A stretch of DNA of 38,876 bases from Sphingobium sp. (GCA_017744605.1 JAGIAZ010000002.1:159373-198248), one strand, 5' to 3'. Counted from the stretch's first letter, positions 22,529-31,945 are shown. The notes: generated by a model not told the origin, from the letters alone. Translations and numbers: made by a program.

Positions 22529-24136
22529 ATGTTCATCTCCTCCTCTCACGACGTGATCATCATCGGCTCCGGCGCTGCCGGCCTCACCGCTGCGATCAAC
22601 CTTGCGCAGACGCATACGGTGCTGGTGCTGGCGAAGGGGACGCTCGATTCCGGCTCGACCAGCTGGGCGCAGGGCGGGATTGCCGCCGTGCTCGACGCTG
22701 GCGACAGCTTCGAGGCGCATGTCGAGGATACGATGATCGCGGGCGCGGGCCTCAACAACCGCGCCACGGTCGAGTTCGTGGTGTCGGAGGCACCGGCTGC
22801 GATCGAACGGCTCGCCCGGCTCGGCGTGCCCTTCAACGACGGCGCGGACTTTGGCGAGCGCTGGCACCTGACCCGCGAGGGTGGCCATTCGCACCGCCGC
22901 ATCGTCCATGTCGACGACGCGACCGGCGCGGCGGTGCAGCAGGCGTTGGTCAAGGCGGCGCAGGCCAATCCCAACATCACGCTGGTCGAGGACATGGTGG
23001 CCATCGACCTCATCACCTCGCGCCATGGCGAGCGCTATTCGGGCGATGGCCATGTCTGGGGGGTCTATGCCTTCAACCGCAAGACCGGCAGCGTGGACGC
23101 CTTCGTGGCGCGCGCGACGATCCTTGCGTCAGGCGGCGCCGGCCGCACCTATTTGTTCTCGACCGCACCGCGCGGCGCGACCGGAGACGGCATCGCCATG
23201 GCCTGGCGCGCCGGTTGCCGCGTCTCCAACATGGAGATGATGCAGTTCCATCCGACCTGCCTCTACAATCTCGAGGTCAAGAACTTCCTGATCACCGAGG
23301 CGATGCGCGGCGAGGGCGGCAAATTGAAGCTGCCCCCCGGCGTGCCCGGTGGCGGCAAGCGGTTCATGGACCGGTTCGACAAGCGCGGCGAGCTTGCCCC
23401 CCGCGACATCGTCGCGCGCGCCATCGATCATGAGATCAAGCGCCTCGGCCTCGATTATGTCCATCTCGACATCAGCCATCGCGAGCCGGACTTCATCAAG
23501 GAGCATTTCCCGACCATCCATGCGCGCCTGCTCGATCTCGGCATCGACATCACCAAGGAGCCGATCCCGGTGGTCCCGGCGCAGCATTATACCTGTGGCG
23601 GCGTGGTCATCGATCTCGACGGCCGCACCGACCTGCCGGGGCTTTATGCCGCGGGCGAAGTGACGGAATCCGGCCTGCATGGCGCCAATCGCCTCGCGTC
23701 CAATTCGCTGCTGGAATGCTTCGTCTTCGGCGAAGCGGCCGCCAATCACATCCGCGCCCATTGGGACGCGTTGCCGGCGCCACCCGCGATCCGGGCATGG
23801 GACGAAAGCCGCGTGACCGACAGCGACGAGGAGGTCATCGTCCAGCACAACTGGAAGGAAATCCGCCGCTTCATGTGGGACTATGTCGGCATCGTCCGCT
23901 CCACCAAGCGGCTCGAACGCGCCCAGCACCGCGCCGACCTGCTGGCGAAGGAAGTGGACGATTATTACGGCAATTTCCGCGTGACTCCGGACCTCATCGA
24001 GCTGCGCAACCTGCTGGAGGTTGCTCGCCTCATCATCCGCTCTGCCCTCCACCGCAAGGAGAGCCGCGGCCTGCACTATACGATCGACTATCCCGAGATG
24101 CTGCCGACCGCGCAGGATACGGTGCTGGTGCCGTGA
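22529..24136 (+). CDS. nadB: L-aspartate oxidase NadB
   Basis: NadB oxidises aspartate to iminoaspartate with FAD in NAD synthesis. The 535-aa protein starts MFISSSHDVIIIGSGAAGL with the FAD dinucleotide fold, has STSWAQGGIAAVLD, HSHRRIVH, the active-site QFHPTCL and EAMRGEGG, and C-terminal HYTCGGV and GLHGANRLASNSLLE. It lies away from nadA and nadC, which are not in the window. The 3' end overlaps the convergent desaturase gene by 49 bp. Confidence 0.93.
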   Translation: MFISSSHDVIIIGSGAAGLTAAINLAQTHTVLVLAKGTLDSGSTSWAQGGIAAVLDAGDSFEAHVEDTMIAGAGLNNRATVEFVVSEAPAAIERLARLGVPFNDGADFGERWHLTREGGHSHRRIVHVDDATGAAVQQALVKAAQANPNITLVEDMVAIDLITSRHGERYSGDGHVWGVYAFNRKTGSVDAFVARATILASGGAGRTYLFSTAPRGATGDGIAMAWRAGCRVSNMEMMQFHPTCLYNLEVKNFLITEAMRGEGGKLKLPPGVPGGGKRFMDRFDKRGELAPRDIVARAIDHEIKRLGLDYVHLDISHREPDFIKEHFPTIHARLLDLGIDITKEPIPVVPAQHYTCGGVVIDLDGRTDLPGLYAAGEVTESGLHGANRLASNSLLECFVFGEAAANHIRAHWDALPAPPAIRAWDESRVTDSDEEVIVQHNWKEIRRFMWDYVGIVRSTKRLERAQHRADLLAKEVDDYYGNFRVTPDLIELRNLLEVARLIIRSALHRKESRGLHYTIDYPEMLPTAQDTVLVP

Positions 24137-25029
24137 TCATGCACGAACAATAGATTCCGCGGCGGCAGATGCTCGGGCAACACGACGTCTCGTGCCAGCC
24201 CCATACGTGCCAGCAGCCGAATGAAGACATATCCCCAGTCGGATTGGCCGGGATAAAGGCCGATCCGCGCCGAGCCGGGGAAGGCATGGTGATTGTTGTG
24301 CCAGGCCTCGCCCATGGTCGGGAGGGCGGCCCAGGGGACGTCATGCGCCTGCACGCCCGCGCCCGCGACGAGCCAGCTTTGCGGCCCGCGCGTGTGCGCC
24401 AGATGGCCGATGAACCAGTGGCCGGTCGTCGAGATCATGACGCGTGCGCAGACGCCCCAGATCACCCATCCCCAGCCGCCAAGCGCGAAAAACAGCAGAG
24501 CGATCGGCACTTGCTGTGCCATCCATGTCCATTCGAGGAAACGGTAGAATGGATCGCGCCCCGCCGCGCCGAGGTCGAAGACTGGCGGATGTGTGAGCAC
24601 GAGGTGGCAGTGAATCTGCCACCAGGCGTCGATCAGCATCGGCCGGCGGTGCGCGAGGTAAGGATGGCAGGATTGCCGCTGCGCCCAGTCGCGCATGTCG
24701 TGCGTGCGGATCATCCACAGCGGGCCGCCCATGCCGACCGAGGTGCCGATCCAGACCAGCGTCCGCTCCAGCCAGAGCGGTGTCTCGAAGCTGCGATGAA
24801 TGAGCAGGCGATGGAAGCCGACGCTGTGTCCGAGCAGGAGACCGCCGCCGGTTGTCAGGATGAAGAGCAGGAGGGTGCCGGGTGTTGCGGTCGCCGCGCC
24901 GAACAGCAATGTCGCGAGCAGCATCGAGCCATGCCAGAGCGAATGGACCGGGTCCCATCGCACAAGACCCTCGACGGGGCTGGCGCCTTCTGCGGCAACG
25001 ATAGATCCAACTCTGTCGACTCGGCGCAT
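24088..25029 (-). CDS. Membrane acyl-CoA/acyl-lipid desaturase (stearoyl-CoA desaturase type)
   Basis: Di-iron desaturases insert a double bond in fatty acyl chains in the inner membrane. The protein of about 313 residues shows histidine boxes HSVGFH (68-73), HDMRDW plus a nearby His cluster, and HNNHH. Hydrophobic helices flank them. The start at 25029 is chosen because it lies 8 nt after GGAG. The gene is divergent from an ArsR/SdpR-type regulator, and a 90-bp A/T-rich region between them probably carries both promoters. Confidence 0.85.
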   Translation of the reverse strand: MRRVDRVGSIVAAEGASPVEGLVRWDPVHSLWHGSMLLATLLFGAATATPGTLLLFILTTGGGLLLGHSVGFHRLLIHRSFETPLWLERTLVWIGTSVGMGGPLWMIRTHDMRDWAQRQSCHPYLAHRRPMLIDAWWQIHCHLVLTHPPVFDLGAAGRDPFYRFLEWTWMAQQVPIALLFFALGGWGWVIWGVCARVMISTTGHWFIGHLAHTRGPQSWLVAGAGVQAHDVPWAALPTMGEAWHNNHHAFPGSARIGLYPGQSDWGYVFIRLLARMGLARDVVLPEHLPPRNLLFVHDHGTSTVSCAVGSISG

Positions 25030-25118
25030 GACCATTTCTCCCGATTTCGTATTTAGGTAATTAATTAAATAACGATCATATCTTGTCAAGCAGTTCGCTA
25101 ATTCCTTAATTATTAGGC
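25030..25118. promoter_or_regulatory. A/T-rich divergent promoter/operator region
   Basis: This is the most A/T-rich stretch of the region. It contains the palindrome TAATTAATTA (25058-25067) inside an imperfect TTAGG-TAATTAATTA-AATAA dyad, and a second A/T-rich partial dyad before the regulator start (CTAAT ... ATTAG). ArsR/SdpR-type proteins bind A/T-rich dyads, so these are candidate operators for joint control of desaturase and regulator. Confidence 0.55.
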
Positions 25119-25472
25119 ATGCATAGCGTATTCGATGCCCTTGCTTCTGCGCCCCGCCGCAAGATTCTGGCCTATCTCGCCCATACCGAGCTGAGCGCGG
25201 GTGAGATTGCCGCGCGTTTCTCCATGTCGAAGCCGGCGCTGTCCCAGCATCTTTCGATCCTGCAGAATGCCGGCCTCGTGACCAGCGAGAAGCGTGGGCA
25301 GTATGTCTTCTACCGATTGGTGCCGGATCATCTCGCCAACACGCTCAACGGCTTCGTTCAAGAGGTCTGTCCAGTGTCGCGGCCATTAAAGGCGGAAAGC
25401 GCCAGGATCGCGGACGACAAGAAAAAGGACGCGAAGGCCGAGCCTCGCGCCCCTCAGGATAAGGTGGACTGA
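25119..25472 (+). CDS. ArsR/SdpR family winged-helix regulator
   Basis: This 117-aa regulator has the family's winged helix: FDALASAPRRKILAYLAHTE, EIAARFSMSKPALSQHLSIL and a wing QYVFYRLVP, followed by a Lys-rich tail. There is no metal-binding Cys pair typical of metal-sensing ArsR, so it is closer to SdpR-type autorepressors. Its divergent placement suggests it controls the desaturase, perhaps in response to membrane state, which is inference. Confidence 0.8.
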   Translation: MHSVFDALASAPRRKILAYLAHTELSAGEIAARFSMSKPALSQHLSILQNAGLVTSEKRGQYVFYRLVPDHLANTLNGFVQEVCPVSRPLKAESARIADDKKKDAKAEPRAPQDKVD

Positions 25473-25482
25473 TCGCGCTGGA

Positions 25483-25902
25483 TCAGCGCACGCACGCTGC
25501 GATGATCGCAACGGCAGTCCCCCAGAACAGTAGCATCGCGGGCATGATCAGCACCTGCACCATCGCACCTTCGGCACTGACATGGCCGGTCAGGCATTCG
25601 AAGCCCTCGCGGATAAAAGTCGCCCAGACCGGCGGCTTGCCGGGGGCAGGCGCGGCAACTTTGGCCCAGAGTGCGGGGGTGCCGAAGCCGGCCACGACGA
25701 AGATCACGAAGATGGCGACCGGGATTGCCATGTCGGCATCGGCGAAGGCTGCCGCCATGATCGCGATATAGGCGATGTAGGCGCCGAAGGTCAGTGCGAA
25801 GAGCGCCGGATGAAGGTCGAACGTGCGTCCATATTCGCCGCGGTGCGGCATCTGCACGGCCTTGGCCTGCGCAAATTGTTCGGTGGGGAATTGCATGCTC
25901 AT
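25483..25902 (-). CDS. Three-helix membrane protein of unknown function
   Basis: The protein of about 139 aa has three hydrophobic segments (FALTFGAYIAYIAIMAAAF, IPVAIFVIFVVAGFG and VLIMPAMLLFWGTAVAIIA). It is convergent with the ArsR-type gene. No family is recognised. The following 214 bp (25903-26116) hold no gene I can support and should carry the promoters of this gene and of the beta-lactamase-like gene. Confidence 0.6.
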   Translation of the reverse strand: MSMQFPTEQFAQAKAVQMPHRGEYGRTFDLHPALFALTFGAYIAYIAIMAAAFADADMAIPVAIFVIFVVAGFGTPALWAKVAAPAPGKPPVWATFIREGFECLTGHVSAEGAMVQVLIMPAMLLFWGTAVAIIAACVR

Positions 25903-26116
25903 GGCCGTTCTCCATTGCTTGGCGTGAGCATGGGCTAGGCCGAGTCCGGCGCTGCGACATTGATTCCCGTCAAAGAGTCATCCTCATCGAATTTCGTCGC
26001 GCGTTCCGTCATTTACCGCTCATCCGACTCGGTTCGTCGCAATATGGAATCCGCGTGTCGCACGAAGCTTGCGCGTATTTTTCGACTGTTAACTCTCCTT
26101 GGCGCAGAACAAGCAT

Positions 26117-27319
26117 ATGGACAGGGTCGCTTTCACCTTGCGCCGCAAGGCGCCCCGAGCCTCCAGGGCGCGCCGCGTCCTTGTGGGCGGCGCGGCGTTC
26201 CTGTGCATGGCCACCGCCCTGGCGGTCCCGATGATGCGGACCTCCGGCGTCGAGGCACGCGGCTATGAAGCGACGCCGACGCGCGCCGCCTCGGCCTACG
26301 CCGCACCCCAGATCGTCTCCATGCCGACGCTCGCGCCGCAGCAGGTCCAGCCCGGCAGCCCGGCGCTCGCGGCTCTCATCCAGTCGCTCGGTGCCCAGTT
26401 CGCCGGTCGCGTCGGCATTGCGGTGCAGTCGGTCGACCAGGGCTGGGCGGTCGATTTCAACGGCAGCCAGCTTTTCCCGCAGCAGAGCGTGTCCAAGCTC
26501 TGGGTGGCGATGACCATGTTCGACGCGATCGACCGCGGCAAGGTCACGCTGTCCACGCCGGTCACGATCCGCACCGAGGACTTGACACTGTTCCACCAGC
26601 CCGTCGCTGCGATGGTCAAGGGCGCCGGCTATCAGACGACGCTGTCGGACCTCTTCACCCGGGCGATGACACAGAGCGACAACACCGCGAACGATTCGGT
26701 GCTGCGCACGGTCGGCGGTCCTGACGCCGTGCGTGGTTTCCTGGCGCGGCGTTTCGTTTCCAATGTCCGCTTCGGCCCGGGCGAGCGGCTGCTGCAAAGC
26801 CAGACCGCCGGCATCACCTGGTCGCAGGACATGGCGCTCGGCCGCCGCTTCTATTCCGTCCGCAACGCATTGCCGCTGGCGGAGCGTGAACGGGCACTCA
26901 ACGCCTATGCCGCCGATCCGATCGACGGCGCATCGCCGCTCGCCATCGTCGGCGCGCTCGCCAAGCTGAAGCGCGGGCAGATGCTGTCGCCGACCTCGAC
27001 TGCGCTCCTGCTCGAGACGATGGGCGAGGCCCATACCGGTCCCAATCGCATCAAGGGGGGCGTGCCGGCCGGGTGGAGCTATGCGCACAAGACCGGCACG
27101 GGCCAGGAACTCGGCGCTCGTCAGGTCGGCTATAACGATGTCGGCATCATGACGGCGCCAGACGGCTCCTCTTATGCCGTTGCCATCATGATCGGCGACA
27201 CGCGCCTGCCCATTCCCAAGCGTTGGGAACTGATGCAGTCCGTCGCGCGCGCTGTTGCGGCGCTTCACCAGCCGCAGCCGCTGGGCGGCGGCACGGTGGC
27301 GACAAGCTACGCGCGCTGA
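26117..27319 (+). CDS. Class A beta-lactamase-like serine hydrolase
   Basis: The 400-aa protein has an Arg-rich start and a hydrophobic segment (VLVGGAAFLCMATALAVPMM) acting as signal or anchor, a linker to about residue 85, then a class A fold. All catalytic elements are present: S124-V-S-K127, S187-D-N, E258-R-A-L-N262 (the omega-loop Glu-x-x-Leu-Asn) and K325-T-G. This predicts a working beta-lactamase or a related peptidoglycan hydrolase. The long N-terminal linker is unusual. The start at 26117 is an ATG replacing an upstream TTG. Antibiotic resistance cannot be concluded from sequence. Confidence 0.85.
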   Translation: MDRVAFTLRRKAPRASRARRVLVGGAAFLCMATALAVPMMRTSGVEARGYEATPTRAASAYAAPQIVSMPTLAPQQVQPGSPALAALIQSLGAQFAGRVGIAVQSVDQGWAVDFNGSQLFPQQSVSKLWVAMTMFDAIDRGKVTLSTPVTIRTEDLTLFHQPVAAMVKGAGYQTTLSDLFTRAMTQSDNTANDSVLRTVGGPDAVRGFLARRFVSNVRFGPGERLLQSQTAGITWSQDMALGRRFYSVRNALPLAERERALNAYAADPIDGASPLAIVGALAKLKRGQMLSPTSTALLLETMGEAHTGPNRIKGGVPAGWSYAHKTGTGQELGARQVGYNDVGIMTAPDGSSYAVAIMIGDTRLPIPKRWELMQSVARAVAALHQPQPLGGGTVATSYAR

Positions 27320-27365
27320 CGCGCAAGATTGACCCGCACCGGGTCGTCACCTATCCGCTGAGCGC

Positions 27366-28412
27366 ATGGCTCCGGCTCCTCGCATTGCGCCCAAGCTCGC
27401 TGTCGTGACCGTCAATTACCGGACGGCGGACCTGGCCATTCGCTGCGTCGAGGCGCTGGCCGCCGAACGCGAGACGGCAGGGCCGTTCGACCTTTTCATC
27501 GTGGACGGCAATTCCGGCGACGGTTCGGTGGAAAAGCTCGCCGCGCATTTCGGGCAGCCGCCATGGTCGGATTGGGTCACGGTGCTGCCCCTCGCCCTCA
27601 ATGGCGGTTTCGGCTGGGCGAACAACCAGGCGATGCTGCGCCTCCTGCAGCGTGACGACCCGCCAGACTATATCCATCTCATCAATCCCGACGCGATCGT
27701 CGAGCCGGGCGCCATCGCGGCCTTGCTCTCGGTCATCGAAAGCGATCCGAAGATCGGCGGAGTGGGGAGCCAGTTGCTCGAGCCGGATGGCCGCATTGCC
27801 GGGTCCGCTTTTCGTTTCCCGTCGCCGGGCCGCGAGTTCCTGCACGGCGTCGGTCTCGGCCGGCTTGGCGCGTGGATCGGCGTCAAGCCGATACTGATGG
27901 AATTCGCCGCACCCGGGCCGGCGGAATGGATCACCGGCGCCAGCATGATGTTTCGCAGCACGGCGCTGCGCCAGGCCGGCCTCTTCGACGATGGTTTCTT
28001 CCTCTATTTCGAGGAGGTCGAACTGATGCACCGCCTGACCGATGCCGGTTGGGCGCTCTGGTCCGTCCCGGCCAGCCGGGTCACGCACATCGGTGGCGCC
28101 GCGACCGGCGTCGCGAGCGGTATCCAGGCTGCCGTGCGTCCGCTCCCGGCCTATCGCTATGAAGCACGGCGGCGTTATTTCGTGCGTGCCAACGGCATCG
28201 CGGGCCTTGTCGCCGCAAATCTGGCCTGGCTCGCCGGCAGGCTCATCGGTTTTCCGGTTCGGCTGCTGCGCGGCAAGGCTGATCCGGCGCCGCCGCGCGA
28301 GTTCTCGATGATGTTGCGGCACAGTTTCTGGCCGTCGCGCCGTGACGCGCGGGCTTCAATCCCGCGCTGGGACGAGCCGCCGGGCCGGCCACCGGCGTGG
28401 CTGGCGAAGTAA
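27366..28412 (+). CDS. Family 2 glycosyltransferase
   Basis: This 348-aa GT-A enzyme starts with PKLAVVTVNYRTADLAIRC, shows an INPDAIV acidic motif for metal-nucleotide binding, and WITGASMMFRS and DDGFFLYFEEVELMHRL acceptor motifs typical of rhamnosyl/galactosyl transferases of the WbbL type. It lies alone before the arg operon. Probably builds surface polysaccharide; the sugar is unknown. Confidence 0.82.
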   Translation: MAPAPRIAPKLAVVTVNYRTADLAIRCVEALAAERETAGPFDLFIVDGNSGDGSVEKLAAHFGQPPWSDWVTVLPLALNGGFGWANNQAMLRLLQRDDPPDYIHLINPDAIVEPGAIAALLSVIESDPKIGGVGSQLLEPDGRIAGSAFRFPSPGREFLHGVGLGRLGAWIGVKPILMEFAAPGPAEWITGASMMFRSTALRQAGLFDDGFFLYFEEVELMHRLTDAGWALWSVPASRVTHIGGAATGVASGIQAAVRPLPAYRYEARRRYFVRANGIAGLVAANLAWLAGRLIGFPVRLLRGKADPAPPREFSMMLRHSFWPSRRDARASIPRWDEPPGRPPAWLAK

Positions 28413-28424
28413 CGCCGCCGCTCA

Positions 28425-28453
28425 TTGATTCGCTGTCCTATCGAGGCTATACG
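28425..28453 (+). promoter_or_regulatory. Candidate promoter upstream of argD
   Basis: TTGATT (28425-28430) and TATACG (28448-28453) are separated by exactly 17 bp, giving a predicted transcript start near 28460. This is only about 9 bp before the terminator hairpin, so such a transcript would meet it at once. The match to consensus is moderate. Confidence 0.4.
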
Positions 28454-28468
28454 CGCGGCCTGACGATT

Positions 28469-28494
28469 GGCGGCCTCGCACGGGCCGCCTTTTT
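28469..28494 (+). terminator. Strong intrinsic terminator, with an alternative helix in the argD leader
   Basis: GGCGGCC (28469-28475) pairs with GGCCGCC (28483-28489) and is followed by TTTTT. It may end the glycosyltransferase transcript. However, CTCGCACGG (28475-28483), which spans the terminator loop, is perfectly complementary to CCGTGCGAG (28508-28516) directly before the argD ribosome site. The two helices exclude each other, an arrangement expected of an attenuator or leader switch. Confidence 0.75.
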
Positions 28495-28531
28495 CCGTTT
28501 CTAAGCGCCGTGCGAGAAAGGAGCCTTCCCC

Positions 28532-29737
28532 ATGTCGACAAAGTCGATCACCCCGCTCATGCCCGTTTACCCCCGGTGCGATGTGCGTCCGGTGCGCGGT
28601 GAAGGCTGTCATCTGATCGGCGAGCGCGGCGAGCGCTATCTTGATTTCGCGGCGGGCATCGCCGTCAACGCGCTGGGCCACGGCCACCCGCATCTCGTGA
28701 AGGCGATCGCCGATCAGGCCGCGACGCTCATGCATGTCTCCAATCTCTACGGTTCGCCGCAGGGGGAGGCGCTCGCGCAGCGCATCGTCGATAACAGCTT
28801 TGCCGACACGGTGTTCTTCACGAACAGCGGCGCGGAAGCGGTGGAATGCGCGATCAAGACCGCGCGGCGCCACCATTATGCCAATGGCAACCCGCAGCGG
28901 CACAAGCTCATCACCTTCAAGAATGCGTTCCATGGCCGCACGCTCGGCGCCATTTCGGCGACCGATCAACCCAAGATGCGCGACGGGTTCGAGCCGCTGC
29001 TGCCCGGCTTCGATTATGTGACGTTCAACGATCTCGACGCCGCGCTGGCGCTGATCGACGAGAACACCGCCGGCTTCCTGGTCGAGACGGTGCAGGGCGA
29101 GGGCGGTCTCCAGGCCGGTACGCCGGACTTCATCCAGGGCCTGCGCAAGGCCTGCGACGAGCATGGTCTGCTGCTGGTGCTGGACGAGGTGCAGTGCGGC
29201 TATGGCCGCACCGGCAAGTTCTTCGCCTATGAGCATTACGGCGTGAAGCCGGATATCGTCGCGGTCGCCAAGGGCATCGGCGCCGGCTTTCCGCTCGGCG
29301 CCTGCCTAGCCACCGAAGACGCCGCCAAGGGCATGGTCTTCGGCACGCATGGCTCGACCTATGGCGGCAATCCGCTCGCCATGGCCGCCGGCAATGCCGT
29401 GCTCGACGTCATGCTGGAACCTGGCTTTTTCGAGGGTGTCGCGGCGAAGGGCGAGCGGCTGCGCGGCGCGCTCGAGCAGCTCATCCCCAACCACGACCAT
29501 GTGTTCGAGGAGATACGCGGTCTGGGCCTCATGCTCGGCATCAAGCTGAAGCCCGACGTCGACGCGCGCAATTTCGTGGCGCATCTGCGCGACAATCACG
29601 GGCTGCTCACTGTGTCGGCCGGCGAGAACGTCGTGCGCATCCTGCCGCCACTGGTCATCGAGGAAGGCCATATCGCCGAAGCGATCGAGAAGCTCTCCGC
29701 AGGCGCGGCGAGCTTCAAGGTGGCGGAGACGGCCTGA
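28532..29737 (+). CDS. argD: Acetylornithine aminotransferase ArgD
   Basis: ArgD transfers an amino group to N-acetylglutamate semialdehyde in arginine synthesis and often also serves succinyl-diaminopimelate. The 401-aa PLP enzyme (class III) shows TNSGAEAVECAIK, FHGRTLGA, LDEVQCGYGRTG and the PLP-lysine in VAKGIGAGFPLGA. A strong AAGGAG precedes the ATG. Its stop overlaps the next start (TGATG), linking it to argF. Confidence 0.93.
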   Translation: MSTKSITPLMPVYPRCDVRPVRGEGCHLIGERGERYLDFAAGIAVNALGHGHPHLVKAIADQAATLMHVSNLYGSPQGEALAQRIVDNSFADTVFFTNSGAEAVECAIKTARRHHYANGNPQRHKLITFKNAFHGRTLGAISATDQPKMRDGFEPLLPGFDYVTFNDLDAALALIDENTAGFLVETVQGEGGLQAGTPDFIQGLRKACDEHGLLLVLDEVQCGYGRTGKFFAYEHYGVKPDIVAVAKGIGAGFPLGACLATEDAAKGMVFGTHGSTYGGNPLAMAAGNAVLDVMLEPGFFEGVAAKGERLRGALEQLIPNHDHVFEEIRGLGLMLGIKLKPDVDARNFVAHLRDNHGLLTVSAGENVVRILPPLVIEEGHIAEAIEKLSAGAASFKVAETA

Positions 29738-29946
29738 TGACGCGGATGAGGGCTATCGGCCTCGCACTGGCAGTGGGCGGTGGCCTGCTGCTGGCGGCGT
29801 GCCTGGTCCTCATCTTCTTCTATCCATCCCTGACGGGCGTGGGCCTTACGATGGCTGTCACGTCGCGGCTCGGTTTCGCCGGCATATCGGGTTTCGCCCT
29901 GCTGGCATCCGGCCTGCGGATCATGGGCAATAGCGGGACGAACTGA
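29737..29946 (+). CDS. Small membrane protein between argD and argF (69 aa)
   Basis: Two hydrophobic segments ([21 protein letters not shown] and a second from [14 protein letters not shown]) predict an inner-membrane hairpin. Both ends overlap neighbours in TGATG, so it is co-translated with the arginine genes. I know no family; it may have been inserted in the operon without a linked role. Confidence 0.65.
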   Translation: MTRMRAIGLALAVGGGLLLAACLVLIFFYPSLTGVGLTMAVTSRLGFAGISGFALLASGLRIMGNSGTN

Positions 29947-30863
29947 TGCGGCACTTCCTCAATCTCACGGATGCGGGCGGCGATGCCATCGCCGCGATGA
30001 TCAACGACGCGATGGACCGCAAGGCCGCGCGCGCGGGCATGCCGAAGGGCGCGGCGGACAAGGACGCACCGCTGGCCGGGCGGACGCTTGCCATGATCTT
30101 CGAGAAGAACTCGACCCGCACCCGCGTCTCGTTCGACATGGCGATCCGGCAGCTCGGCGGCACTTCGCTCATTCTCGACGCCGGCACCACCCAGCTCGGC
30201 CGCGGTGAGACGATCGCGGATACGGCGCGCGTGCTCTCGCGCATGGTCGACGCGATCATGATCCGCACCGACGATCACGCCAAGATCGAGGAACTGGCAA
30301 AACATGCCGATGTCCCGGTCATCAACGGCCTGACCGACTATTCGCACCCCTGCCAGATCGTCGCCGATCTGCAGACCGTGGTCGAGCACGGTCTTGCGCT
30401 GCCCGGCAGCAAATGGGCCTGGATGGGCGACGGCAACAATGTGTTGACCTCGATCATGGAGGCGGCCGGCCTCATGCATTTCGATATGGTCGCTGCCTGC
30501 CCGCAGGGCTTCCAGCCGGAGGATGAAGCCGTTGCGCTCGGCAAGGGCCGTGCCCGCGTCGTTGCCGATCCGCGTGAGGCGGCGGCGGGCGCGGACATCA
30601 TCGTCACCGATACATGGATTTCGATGGGCCAGGCCGGCGGCGAGGCGAAGCTCAAGGCGATGATGCCCTATCAGGTGACCGCTGCCCTCATGGCGCAGGC
30701 CAAGCCGGGCGCGAAATTCCTGCACTGCCTGCCGGCGCACCGCGACGAGGAGGTGACCGCCGATGTCATCGACGGTCCGCAGTCGCTGATCTGGGATGAG
30801 GCCGAGAACCGCCTGCACGCGCAGAAGTCCGTGCTGCTCTGGTGTTTCGGCAAGCTGGGCTGA
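29946..30863 (+). CDS. argF: Ornithine carbamoyltransferase
   Basis: Makes citrulline from ornithine and carbamoyl phosphate. The 305-aa protein has the carbamoyl phosphate motif STRTR, the HPCQ motif and the ornithine-binding HCLPAHR near the C-terminus. Length and order are normal. It is the last gene in the argD operon before hslO. Confidence 0.94.
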   Translation: MRHFLNLTDAGGDAIAAMINDAMDRKAARAGMPKGAADKDAPLAGRTLAMIFEKNSTRTRVSFDMAIRQLGGTSLILDAGTTQLGRGETIADTARVLSRMVDAIMIRTDDHAKIEELAKHADVPVINGLTDYSHPCQIVADLQTVVEHGLALPGSKWAWMGDGNNVLTSIMEAAGLMHFDMVAACPQGFQPEDEAVALGKGRARVVADPREAAAGADIIVTDTWISMGQAGGEAKLKAMMPYQVTAALMAQAKPGAKFLHCLPAHRDEEVTADVIDGPQSLIWDEAENRLHAQKSVLLWCFGKLG

Positions 30864-30894
30864 CATTCGGGTTCGCCGCGCCTATCTAGGCGCC

Positions 30895-31815
30895 GTGACC
30901 CATCCCGCTTCCCCGCTCCCCCTCGACACGATCCTCGGCTTCACCATTCCGGCACGGCATGTACGCGGCCGTCTCGTGCGCCTGGGGCCGGTGCTCGACG
31001 ACGTCCTGTCCGCTCATAGCTATCCGCCGGTGATCGAGCGGCTGGTCGCGGAGGCTCTGGTGCTTGCCGCGCTTCTGGGCTCTACGCTCAAGGACGAGGC
31101 CGGCCAACTGACGCTGCAGGCGCAGACCGAGCAAGGCGTCGTTTCGCTGCTCGTCGCCGACTATAAGGGCGGTGCTGTCCGCGGCTATGCCCAGTTCGAT
31201 GCTGACCGACTCGCCGAACTCGGCGAGGACCCGACGCTGTTCGGCCTGTTCGGCAAGGGCTTCCTGGCTCTCACCTTCGACCTCGCGACCACCGGCGAGC
31301 GCTACCAGGGCATCGTGCCGCTGGAGGGCGCCAGCCTCGCCGCAGCGGCCGATCATTATTTCGCGCAATCCGAGCAGATCCCGAGCCATTGCCACATCAC
31401 CGTGCGCCACGACCCGGGCGAGGGCTGCCTCGCGGCGGGCCTGCTGCTGCAACATCTGCCCGAAGGCGAGGTCGGCCGCGAGCGGCTGCATGTGCGGCAC
31501 GATCATCCCGACTGGGAGCATGTCTCGATCATGGCGCAGACGCTCACCGACGCCGAGCTTACCGATGCAGACCTGCCGATGAGCGACATCGCCTGGCGGC
31601 TCTTCCATGAGGATGGCGAGATTCGCGTGCTCGAGCCGCAATCGATCAGCAAGGGTTGCCGCTGCGAGCTCGGCCATATCCGTAGCGTGCTCAGCCGCTT
31701 TGCGGAGCGTGAACGAGTCGACATGGCGGACGAGGCCGGCATCATTGCCGTCGATTGCGCGTTCTGCTCGCGCATTTTCCCGATCTCTCTTGCCGAACTT
31801 TCCGCCGCGGAGTGA
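30895..31815 (+). CDS. hslO: Redox-regulated chaperone Hsp33 (HslO)
   Basis: Hsp33 is a holdase activated by oxidation. The protein of 306 residues ends with the redox zinc center CRC and CAFC (CxC plus CxxC), as required. The start is GTG 30895, following the argF stop by 31 bp. Earlier in-frame ATG codons lie within argF and are rejected. Confidence 0.9.
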   Translation: MTHPASPLPLDTILGFTIPARHVRGRLVRLGPVLDDVLSAHSYPPVIERLVAEALVLAALLGSTLKDEAGQLTLQAQTEQGVVSLLVADYKGGAVRGYAQFDADRLAELGEDPTLFGLFGKGFLALTFDLATTGERYQGIVPLEGASLAAAADHYFAQSEQIPSHCHITVRHDPGEGCLAAGLLLQHLPEGEVGRERLHVRHDHPDWEHVSIMAQTLTDAELTDADLPMSDIAWRLFHEDGEIRVLEPQSISKGCRCELGHIRSVLSRFAERERVDMADEAGIIAVDCAFCSRIFPISLAELSAAE

Positions 31816-31945
31816 GACACTTCACGTCCGAGAGGCGCCGTGTGTTCAGTAAGATTCACATTTTGCCATATGTGTTGCCTGGCGACATGTGTAGTCTTTC
31901 GCACTCTGCCGGACGCGGCGGGTCGGAACAGGCGGGATTTGAAGC

